Assembly (NCBI GenBank): GCA_963735495.1
Contig: CAVTLG010000009.1
Span: 1,116,001 to 1,180,000, forward strand
Direction: 5' to 3'
Length of the DNA stretch: 64,000 nucleotides
DNA from: CAVTLG01 sp963735495
Lineage (GTDB): Bacteria > Chloroflexota > Ktedonobacteria > Ktedonobacterales > Ktedonobacteraceae
Below are positions 7,488 to 14,718 of this stretch, in pieces (within the stretch, counting starts at the first letter, position 1; every line of letters starts with the position of its first letter). The notes under the pieces are model-generated. The model did not search any database. It saw only the letters and a program-made list of their open reading frames with translations, and was not told the origin of the DNA. A program made the position numbers and the translations under genes.

Positions 7488-8516
7488 TTATGTGAAATTG
7501 ACTGTATATTGGAGCGTACCCGTGTAGCTTTCCTGTGGGCGCACTTCTAATAGATGAGCCAGTGCTTGACGTTCTGGTCCCTGGTTATGGAAGTTGATAG
7601 CATCGGTTGAGCAGGTCTGGTGCTCCAGGCAGAAAAATGGCTCATCGCTCTCTGGCGTATAGATCACAATATGTGTGAAATCATCTGTCGCAGTGATGTG
7701 TAGTTCCATGGCCTGCTTTCTGTACTCAATCATGGCATGTCCTGATTGCTGTACGCCCGTATAGACGTGGTCCAATTTCAAATTGCTAACAGGTACCGGC
7801 TGACGCAGATCGAACATGGCATACATGATCGTGTCGATATCTAGCACGCGTCCAGTTGGGAGCAACTCGCTGTCTGCCTCCATGACGGCGGGGGCGGGAA
7901 TACGCACGAAGGTGTCATCTTTGCCTGACAGCGTGGAGAAATAGGGATGGAGTGCAAAGCCAAAAGGGAGATCTGTCGTACCGTTATTTTGCACCAGATA
8001 GGTGATACTCAGGCCGGCTTTTGTGAGGGTATAGGTTAGCGACAGACGACTGGGAAAGGGGTAGGATGCATAAAATGGACTCTCAGTGGTCATCGCAACT
8101 GAGGTCGTTACACTCACTGCATCTTCTCGCAGCATGGGTTGATCATAGGACCAGATTCGGTCCAGCACAAGTCCGTGAATAAGGACCGCATTCCCACTGC
8201 GCCGCTTGACTTCCTCAAGCGAATAGTCGTGTCCTTGATACGTGTACCGCTTGTCGCGTACTCTGTTGGGGAACGGCCAGAGCACGAAGTTGCCTGTAAA
8301 GCCCTTCTGCTTGAGCAACTCCTGGTCGCAATAGATGATATTATGTTCACCAACGCGGAAACGAAACAGATTACTCCCTAACTCCGGGGCAATACTCACA
8401 GTGAGGCTGTGAGATGGATTGGTGCTGTCATGATAGGTGAGTGTAATAACGTTCGAGTCGATAGCAGGATCTCTTGCTATCGCGGCGGAAAAGGCACTCT
8501 TGTTTTCAGTAGTCAT
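7488..8516 (-). CDS. Aldose 1-epimerase (galactose mutarotase family)
   Basis: 342 residues of beta-sandwich type. 'FVLWPFPNRVRDKRYTYQG' and 'IHGLVLDRIW' match the mutarotase sugar-binding region, 'GFALHPYFS' holds a family histidine, and 'FFCLEHQTCSTDAINF' holds the C-terminal glutamate segment. It interconverts alpha and beta anomers of hexoses in the cytoplasm. AGGAGG lies 13 nt upstream of the ATG, a rather long spacing. The gene stands alone and is probably part of general sugar catabolism beside the cellulase further right. Confidence 0.88.
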   Translation of the reverse strand: MTTENKSAFSAAIARDPAIDSNVITLTYHDSTNPSHSLTVSIAPELGSNLFRFRVGEHNIIYCDQELLKQKGFTGNFVLWPFPNRVRDKRYTYQGHDYSLEEVKRRSGNAVLIHGLVLDRIWSYDQPMLREDAVSVTTSVAMTTESPFYASYPFPSRLSLTYTLTKAGLSITYLVQNNGTTDLPFGFALHPYFSTLSGKDDTFVRIPAPAVMEADSELLPTGRVLDIDTIMYAMFDLRQPVPVSNLKLDHVYTGVQQSGHAMIEYRKQAMELHITATDDFTHIVIYTPESDEPFFCLEHQTCSTDAINFHNQGPERQALAHLLEVRPQESYTGTLQYTVNFT

Positions 8517-8647
8517 AGGTATACGCTATCCTCCTCGTTTATTGTACCACGCAGAGCAGTTGTTTTCGATCATTTCTTTTCTGCTGGGGTGGCGTAATGG
8601 AACTGAAAGAAGGAATGATGCGATGGAAGTGTGTCCTGAGCAAGCAG

Positions 8648-8684
8648 GCGTAACAGCAATGAGGAGTTTGCGTTGCTGTTACGC
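8648..8684. terminator. Hairpin downstream of the GlsB-like gene
   Basis: Perfect 12-bp inverted repeat (GCGTAACAGCAA at 8648-8659; complement at 8673-8684), loop 13 nt, 20 nt past the stop of the minus-strand membrane-protein gene. Confidence 0.55.
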
Positions 8685-8703
8685 TGAGAGGTAATGCTTA
8701 CAG

Positions 8704-8973
8704 TTAACGATGACGATAGGACAGACTACTCCAGACAACCACAAGCATGATGGCGGCAATAATCGTGCTCACGAGAGGGACCCCTTCCAGGGTAGGTTCG
8801 CCCACAATGTGGAAGTGAAAGTAGCCAACAATCAGAAAAATGGCGAACAAACCAACCATGATGGAGCCAAGAATACCTTCTGGGGCCCGTCGCCCGGCAA
8901 GTACCTCGCCCAGAAACCCGATAATAGCAGCAATAATGATCCATACGATAAGTTGAGTGAAGGTAACAGCCAT
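8704..8973 (-). CDS. GlsB/YeaQ/YmgE-family stress membrane protein
   Basis: 89 residues, three hydrophobic segments (about 8-26, 35-53, 66-83) and the family pattern 'G.lGe..aGRRAPEGILGSIMVGLFA'. This 'transglycosylase-associated' family consists of small inner-membrane proteins induced by stress; their molecular role is unsettled. AAGGAGG sits just upstream of the ATG. It is a single gene with its own terminator. Confidence 0.85.
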   Translation of the reverse strand: MAVTFTQLIVWIIIAAIIGFLGEVLAGRRAPEGILGSIMVGLFAIFLIVGYFHFHIVGEPTLEGVPLVSTIIAAIMLVVVWSSLSYRHR

Positions 8974-9082
8974 GTCTAGCCTCCTTGGAAGAAAGTGTTG
9001 GTGATGTGTATTATCACTCTTCTAACACGCAACTGTACCAGCATCGGACTCATCAGTATGGATCTTCTGCTTCGCGGCAATT

Positions 9083-9817
9083 TTAGCTGTACGAGACGGT
9101 GAAGTTGTTCGCAACGAAATTTTTGCCACCACTTGATGAAGTAATTTCAAAACCGAACTCGGGATAGCTCAGCGTGACATTTCCGAACCAGCCCTTGCTC
9201 TCGATCCACCTGAGCACAGCCAGGATGTTGACAGTTCCAGAGGTTGCATAACCTGTGTTGAGGAACGAGAACACCGGATTTGAGCCGTTGGAGCCGCTGT
9301 AGACATTCCAGTTATAGCCACCAACTGATACATTTGTCTGGTACGATCCGATAGGTCCAACGGCACCCGTTTGGTTCATCCACAGCATGATCTCGTAGGA
9401 GTAGTTGTTCGCCCAGATGTCGTAAGCTGTCTCATACGCTCCACTACTAGGAACGCTGACATTGAAGTTGCTCGTCACGCTGCTGAGCGAGCTCAAGCTC
9501 CTATTGACGGTTATGCCGTCATGGGGATAGGACTTGACTCCACCTGTGTTGGGTTGATTTGACCAGACCCCCCAGTTGGTACCCGAATTGGCCCAGATCG
9601 TCTGTGGGCCTGCACCACTTCCCCAGACATCGTTATTGAGTGTGTACGCACCATCAGTCCAGGAACCAAACGCGGCGGTTGATGACCAGACTGCAGCATA
9701 TGCAGTACTGAGAGGACTCAGGGCAATAGCGCTCATTGCTACCAGCGATAGAATGAGTATCAATGGACGAACAAGTATCCTACTTTTTGGCGCTCGCCGT
9801 AGAAATGCGTGGAACAT
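9083..9817 (-). CDS. Secreted GH12 endoglucanase / xyloglucanase
   Basis: 244 residues with a Sec signal peptide (basic 'RRAPKSR', hydrophobic core, 'AYAA' cleavage site near residue 41). The mature part fits the compact GH12 jelly-roll: 'YDIWANNYSYEIMLWMN' places the nucleophile glutamate in 'YEIMLW', and 'PEFGFEITSSS' near the C-terminus carries the acid/base glutamate. GH12 enzymes cut internal beta-1,4-glucan or xyloglucan bonds with retention. There is no carbohydrate-binding module. AAGGAGG precedes the ATG. A LacI/CebR-like operator over a strong promoter lies about 300 bp upstream, so induction by cello-oligosaccharides is likely. Confidence 0.88.
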   Translation of the reverse strand: MFHAFLRRAPKSRILVRPLILILSLVAMSAIALSPLSTAYAAVWSSTAAFGSWTDGAYTLNNDVWGSGAGPQTIWANSGTNWGVWSNQPNTGGVKSYPHDGITVNRSLSSLSSVTSNFNVSVPSSGAYETAYDIWANNYSYEIMLWMNQTGAVGPIGSYQTNVSVGGYNWNVYSGSNGSNPVFSFLNTGYATSGTVNILAVLRWIESKGWFGNVTLSYPEFGFEITSSSGGKNFVANNFTVSYS

Positions 9818-10120
9818 AAAACCCTCCTTGGTTTTACTGTTAACGGCCTTTTGCTACACTGTACAAGTGAATACGTGTGCAATGCTATGTCCGCTCGTGC
9901 TGTATACACGATGCCTGGATATCAGGCTGTGTTACTTTAACACAAAGGAAATGCTTGCACTCCTTGCTTCTTCAGATCATCCAGGAAAAGCAATTAACTT
10001 TGAGCTTACACCTCCTTGTGCCCCGATAAAAAACCTAAACAAGAGAGCGAGCATACACTTGCCTACACATGTGGTTGTACTCAGGATAGGCTTTCTGTCT
10101 TCTTGCTCAAGTAGTGGTCT
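9818..10120 (-). other. Long leader of the GH12 gene
   Basis: About 300 nt between the inferred start of transcription and the GH12 ATG, with no gene I can support. It holds a small palindrome (TGTGTTACTTTAACACA, 9928-9944) and no recognisable riboswitch. A second, closer promoter cannot be excluded. Confidence 0.4.
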
Positions 10121-10148
10121 TGAGCATTGGGAGCGCTCCCAATGCTCA
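10121..10148. promoter_or_regulatory. CebR/LacI-type operator, perfect 28-bp palindrome
   Basis: The 28 bp are a perfect palindrome whose centre is TGGGAGCGCTCCCA (10128-10141). That 14-mer is the known CebR operator that controls cellulase and cellobiose genes in Streptomyces. It sits right after the -10 of the promoter facing the GH12 gene, where a repressor would block initiation. No LacI-family gene is in the window. Confidence 0.8.
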
Positions 10149-10156
10149 GCATAATG

Positions 10157-10185
10157 AGTATAGATGATACAAGATGGATTGTCAA
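10157..10185 (-). promoter_or_regulatory. Strong promoter facing the GH12 gene
   Basis: Minus strand: -35 TTGACA (10180-10185), 17-bp spacer, -10 TATACT (10157-10162), directly followed by the palindromic operator. Confidence 0.75.
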
Positions 10186-10240
10186 GATATTGCACAACAC
10201 TGGGTGAACGTCTTTTTTGCGCTGGAGCACCAGACCGGTT

Positions 10241-10268
10241 GGGTAGGAGGCAAGCGCCGCCCCTACCC
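10241..10268. terminator. Hairpin after the minus-strand membrane protein gene
   Basis: GGGTAGG (10241-10247) pairs with CCTACCC (10262-10268) around a GC-rich loop, about 60 nt beyond the stop of the gene at 10327. Confidence 0.4.
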
Positions 10269-10326
10269 GGCTGCCTTGTGTACCAAATGGCTGGTGTCTC
10301 TTGTATTCAATGGCTATAAGAATTTG

Positions 10327-11724
10327 CTATTTCCTGGAGAGCGAAGCATCCCCGAGCACGGCCTGTAGTCCTTCAAGCCCAATATTGTCCGCCTCCGCAG
10401 ACACCCAATTCTCAGTGGGAGCTGGCTGGCAGGTCGCGCAAGGAAAAAGGTGCCCGTCTGGCAGTATCTCATAGGAATAGCCAGGGACCGGTGCAGGCAA
10501 AAATAAGGCATCATCCGTCGTCGCCATATGAAGCATCTCAGCCTCCAACGCTGCCCAGCGCTGGCTGAACACGCGGTTAGCGAGTACTAAAGATGGCAGC
10601 ATATGCAGTTGCCGCGTTTCTTTCATGCTCGTGTTGACCTCTCCAGCCGAATGTCCCTGGAGTGAGCGCAAAAAGATCTTAAAGTAGAAGCCTTTATGTA
10701 CTGTGTCGTGCAAAGGAGACGCTTGCAATGCATCGAGCATCTCTTTGGCGAGTTGCAGATATGCGGTTGTCTTCGTATACATCCCCGTACGCAGGAGCGC
10801 CTCGATTTCTTGCCCGTTTTCCCCCATGCGGGCCTCATCATCAACAACCTTGCGTGAGCCGTAGCGGTGATCATACACGAGATAAATGCGATTGAAAAGA
10901 TGATAGGTCGTGTCAAATGCTTGTTGGATGACGATATTCACCTCTTGTCTGCCCGCAGCGATCCACTCAGGGTGATGATAGCGCGTGCCAGCATCAACCA
11001 GCACAAGGCCCAGTTCAAGATCCAGATCGACACGGTAGCCATCATCAAGCGTCACCGTAACCTTTGGCGTGCTTGACACGATGTCGTCGATGGGAGCGTG
11101 ATGGACACCAAGAACCAGATCGGTTGTCTTGTATTGAGCTTGCAGCCAGTGCTGGATGGTCATATCCCAGTAAGCATGATCGCCACTGTATGTGTCGAGT
11201 CGCAGGAGGATATAATAGAGCCAGCCTTTCGGCATGGTTGTATTGCCCCATTCACGTTTGACCGTCGGGAGAATACGCGCAATATAGTCGTTCACAGCCA
11301 TATTATCTGGATGACGGGATCTATACCAGTAGAGATTCTCTAAGTCCCGCAAATCATTGGCGGGATCATGGCGCGTCGCATCCCCTCTTTTATCGCAGCG
11401 TTTATCGGAACAATTGACCAGCGAGAGATCATCACGGCGCCAATTGATAAGAATACCCTGATATCTGGGGTCCCAGCCATTCGTGTTTTCGTCGAGCAAA
11501 ATTTGCTTGACCACGTCGTCGGGGGTCAGCGTTGTTGGCGCAACAGTAGGCTGGGCCTGGCGGAAAATAGGGAGAACAAAGACTATAAAAAAAAGTGATC
11601 CTACTACGAGAAATGCCAGGATCACGCTGCCGATACGCGCCTTGCTGGAAGTCCGATAACGCTTCCAGAAAGACCGAGGTCGCTCCTGTCGTGGTGGGAG
11701 TTCGTGGACCTGTTGCTGATTCAT
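10327..11724 (-). CDS. Membrane-anchored helical protein of unknown function
   Basis: 465 residues. A basic head (1-29) is followed by one membrane helix (about 31-52) and a large extracytoplasmic part. The latter is rich in evenly spaced helices with aromatic patches such as 'LENLYWYRSRHPDN', 'GWLYYILLRLDTYSGDHAYWD' and 'AYLQLAKEMLDAL', reminiscent of the alpha/alpha toroid seen in six-hairpin glycosidases and AGE-like epimerases. I do not recognise catalytic residues, so this is only a fold guess. A short cysteine pair 'CATC' lies near the C-terminus. AGAGGAAG precedes the ATG. It stands alone between the cellulase operator and the DUF2071 gene. Confidence 0.6.
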   Translation of the reverse strand: MNQQQVHELPPRQERPRSFWKRYRTSSKARIGSVILAFLVVGSLFFIVFVLPIFRQAQPTVAPTTLTPDDVVKQILLDENTNGWDPRYQGILINWRRDDLSLVNCSDKRCDKRGDATRHDPANDLRDLENLYWYRSRHPDNMAVNDYIARILPTVKREWGNTTMPKGWLYYILLRLDTYSGDHAYWDMTIQHWLQAQYKTTDLVLGVHHAPIDDIVSSTPKVTVTLDDGYRVDLDLELGLVLVDAGTRYHHPEWIAAGRQEVNIVIQQAFDTTYHLFNRIYLVYDHRYGSRKVVDDEARMGENGQEIEALLRTGMYTKTTAYLQLAKEMLDALQASPLHDTVHKGFYFKIFLRSLQGHSAGEVNTSMKETRQLHMLPSLVLANRVFSQRWAALEAEMLHMATTDDALFLPAPVPGYSYEILPDGHLFPCATCQPAPTENWVSAEADNIGLEGLQAVLGDASLSRK

Positions 11725-11960
11725 GCGCTTCCTCTCTTCTTCTACTATGCCACTCCTGCTTGATGCCTCTGGAGGGGATTATCTCTAATAAGTATAAGGC
11801 ATGGTCCAAATTGAGCTTGAACCATGCCTGACGATCCCAGAAAATAACCGACCAGGGTGGCATAAAGAGAGAAGTTCTTGCTGGATAGCTATGGAATTAG
11901 TTTTCTCAGGTGGCTGTCTTAATAAGGCTATAAGAAATTCATGCCGCGAAGAGAGACCTA

Positions 11961-12716
11961 TTAGGAGATCAGATGCAACGGCCAGATTAACACGTCTTGC
12001 TGTTCAGAGTAATGCAGTAGTGGTTGCGTATCAGGAAGGTGAATGTTATGAGAGAGCGCCATACTATCCCGCTGGCTTTCCATCTCGGCTTGTCGCAGTT
12101 GCCAGCGCGGATGATGGATCTCTCCTCGATACAGATGGTCATGAAAGGTCGTATAGAGGCTATAGCGCTCAGTGAGCCAGTGCTCGATTGAACCGGGTTG
12201 GGCCAGGAATACCGGAGCCACCGGACGATAGGTTGCCTCAAAATCTGCCGTGTGTGCTCCACGATGGGTACGATGACTAAAATAATGCATAGAGCCATCT
12301 TCCGCCCGTTGACAACGCATGATAGCGTTGAAATATGGTAAATGAAAAAGGCTACGCGCCAGAGCTACCGCGATAGGATTGCCAGCATCCAGGCTAAAGA
12401 AGTAGACGCCCGGAAAATCCTTCGCTACAACATACGTGCGCACATTAAGTTCTGGAAACTGCGAGAGACCCTTGATGTTTGGTAGCCCACGGGGATGCAC
12501 GTTTGACATGCGAAAAGGCACCACGCCAACCCATGCCTGGCGTTCAAACGTATCGATGGTGAGCTGAGGTGGAATCAGTGGACGCAGGATCTCCGCTGGA
12601 ACCGGCCAATGCGCAAAAAGCAGTTCGTGCCAGATCTGCGTCATCACCCAGGGTCCCCTTGGTAATGGGAATCCACGATGATCTACCGTTTTCAAAATGG
12701 TATCAACGTCCATCAT
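11961..12716 (-). CDS. DUF2071 / YqjF-family protein
   Basis: 251 residues. 'LLFAHWPVPAEILRPLIPPQL' near the start and 'WVGVVPFRMSNVHPRGLP', 'PELNVRTYVV' and 'GVYFFSLDAGNPIAV' further on are hallmarks of the YqjF/DUF2071 family, which is related to acetoacetate decarboxylase-like folds. The biochemical function is not settled. The start could equally be the second ATG at 12713; no strong ribosome-binding site is present. Cytoplasmic and monocistronic. Confidence 0.82.
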   Translation of the reverse strand: MMDVDTILKTVDHRGFPLPRGPWVMTQIWHELLFAHWPVPAEILRPLIPPQLTIDTFERQAWVGVVPFRMSNVHPRGLPNIKGLSQFPELNVRTYVVAKDFPGVYFFSLDAGNPIAVALARSLFHLPYFNAIMRCQRAEDGSMHYFSHRTHRGAHTADFEATYRPVAPVFLAQPGSIEHWLTERYSLYTTFHDHLYRGEIHHPRWQLRQAEMESQRDSMALSHNIHLPDTQPLLHYSEQQDVLIWPLHLIS

Positions 12717-12837
12717 AGATATGCCAGCTTTCTTTTCTCTCTATGATCATACCATCAGAGAGGCCTGCTGACAAAGCGTATTTGATCTCATTCAGCTTTG
12801 CTTGTAACATTACAACCCATCCACCACTTTGAGTGGT

Positions 12838-12880
12838 TTTGGGTAGACCCTGTCAGGTCAACTGGCAGGGTCTACCCAAA
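12838..12880. terminator. 15-bp hairpin downstream of the M20 peptidase gene
   Basis: Arms 12838-12852 and 12866-12880 are perfectly complementary (centre GGGTAGACCCTG). It lies about 60 nt past the stop of the minus-strand peptidase gene. A small ACCACT/AGTGGT hairpin followed by TTTT directly to the left may help in the other direction. Confidence 0.55.
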
Positions 12881-12941
12881 GAAAGCAACGCTTCTCTGAT
12901 AGAGTAAATACGATGCTCACTCTATTACTACAGCGTATGTG

Positions 12942-14297
12942 TTAGAGAGCAGCAAACCGCTCAACGACCTCATATAATACGCGTGTCCCCCATTGCAAGG
13001 AGCGAATGGGGATACGCTCATCGTGGCCATGAACTATACCCCAGCCATCGAAGTCAGCGACGTACAATTCTGGCGAGAAGCCATACACTTTCGTACCCAG
13101 CCTGGCAACATGTTCCGCGTCTGTGCCTCCTGTCAGTAATGTTGGAATAACGGTGGCCTCAGGTTCATATTGCTTCACCACTTCCCTGATGATGTCAAAT
13201 AACGGCGAGGCAGGATCAGCCTCCAGCGGTTCTGTTGGTTCGAGAAACTCGAGGTCGGCGTCTGCTCCAAAGATAGCACGCAGTTCTGCGGCAAACTGTT
13301 CGTGTGTCCAGCCTGGCAGGGTGCGCCCGTCAAATGACGCCTCCGCGAGCGAAGGAATCACATTGATCTGCGAACCAGCACGCAGTATGGTCGGGGCAAT
13401 CGTGTTACGCATCATGGCTCGCAGCCCCAATTTGAGTGCATCTTCAAGCGGTAACGTCGCGACCTTGTCATCAGCAGTCGCCTCATCTTCAAGTAACGCC
13501 AGGAATTGTTGGGCGACCTCTGGAGGCTGTGCGCTCGCTATACCAGTAATGTATCCACGCAGTGAGGCGGTAAAGTGCACCGGAGTCTGTGCATAGTTTA
13601 GCTTGAGCAATGCTTCAGCAAGCTTGAGGATAGCGCTGTCATTATGAGGAACTGAACCATGCCCTGGCTTCCCTGTTGTGCGCAAGCGGAAGCGCGCCGT
13701 GCCCTTCTCGGCAGTCTGCACTGTATAGTAACGTTGCCCGTTAATCTCTATGCCTGTACCACCACCTTCGTTCAGCGCGTATGCTGCTCGAATCAGTTCA
13801 GGATAGTGGTCCACCACCCAACCGGCGCCAGCGAAGCCACCAACCTCTTCATCAGCCGCTGCCATGAAGATCACATCACGCTTGAGAGGAACGCCTGTAC
13901 GCTTGAGCAGCAGCATGGTCATCAATTCCATGGCGACCATATTTTTCATATCGAGTGCGCCGCGACCATAGATGCATTCATTGGCGATAGTACCAGAAAA
14001 GGGAGCGTAGGTCCACTTCTCGGGTTCAACAGCAACGACGTCGGTATGGGACATCAACAAGAGCGGCGCTTCTGATCCATCCCCGTGCAGGCGCGCGATG
14101 ATGGTTCCCCGGTCAGGATGCGGACCGACAATCTTGCTTTCAATACCTTCGCTTTGCAACACTGCGCGTAGATGTTCGGCTGCTTGCGTTTCGTTGCCAG
14201 GCGGATTGCGTGTATCAAACCGAAGCAGATCTTGCAGACATATGACGACTTCCTTTCCTACGCTTTCCCAGTCAATAACTGTTCCTGTTTCTAGCAT
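12942..14297 (-). CDS. M20-family metallopeptidase (dipeptidase/carboxypeptidase)
   Basis: About 451 residues from the ATG at 14297, which has AAGGAG upstream; an in-frame ATG at 14387 adds a 30-residue tail unlike the family. Zinc-site motifs are in order: 'LLLMSHTDVV' (His), 'YGRGALDMKN' (bridging Asp), 'AADEEVGG' (catalytic Glu plus ligand), and later 'LTGGTDAEHV' and 'GIVHGHDER' (His). 'GKPGHGSVPH' belongs to the lid/dimerisation domain. Such enzymes hydrolyse dipeptides or N-acyl amino acids in the cytoplasm. It is probably nutritional and no partner gene adjoins it. Confidence 0.9.
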   Translation of the reverse strand: MLETGTVIDWESVGKEVVICLQDLLRFDTRNPPGNETQAAEHLRAVLQSEGIESKIVGPHPDRGTIIARLHGDGSEAPLLLMSHTDVVAVEPEKWTYAPFSGTIANECIYGRGALDMKNMVAMELMTMLLLKRTGVPLKRDVIFMAAADEEVGGFAGAGWVVDHYPELIRAAYALNEGGGTGIEINGQRYYTVQTAEKGTARFRLRTTGKPGHGSVPHNDSAILKLAEALLKLNYAQTPVHFTASLRGYITGIASAQPPEVAQQFLALLEDEATADDKVATLPLEDALKLGLRAMMRNTIAPTILRAGSQINVIPSLAEASFDGRTLPGWTHEQFAAELRAIFGADADLEFLEPTEPLEADPASPLFDIIREVVKQYEPEATVIPTLLTGGTDAEHVARLGTKVYGFSPELYVADFDGWGIVHGHDERIPIRSLQWGTRVLYEVVERFAAL

Positions 14298-14718
14298 CAA
14301 GCGTCTCCTTGTAAGGTACCGTGGCATGAAATACATGGCAACACCTTGCCCCATGCTCAAGCCCGTGCATCCTTTATCATGCCACACAAGGCAGAGAGAC
14401 GCAATCCGTTATGGGCAAGAATTTACTGCTACACTCGCATAATCGCTTCCTCATTACGTGGGGAAGCACTTGAGGATTCGCATGCAGGCCGACAGTTCAT
14501 TCAAGGTATATGCTGATCAGGTAGCTCTGATTTGCTGCGTTCTCGCAATACCAAGCGTTGGATCTTGCCGGTCGCAGTCTTCAGCAGAGGTAGGTAAAAT
14601 AATTGAAGTGGATCTTTTTCAAAGCATTGCAATGGTCTTTCTTTATGCTTTACACTGTAGAAAGATATCTATAAGTTATCTTTCAAATCCGAAGCGTTTC
14701 TATCAAGGAATGTGGGCA

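Noticed and set aside
9576..10154. 192-codon plus-strand frame over the GH12 leader
   Set aside because: Overlaps the GH12 start and the operator palindrome; no ribosome-binding site or family.
14458..14718. 87-residue N-terminal extension of the NLR-like protein
   Set aside because: No TIR-like or other domain content, and the good ribosome-binding site is at 14719.
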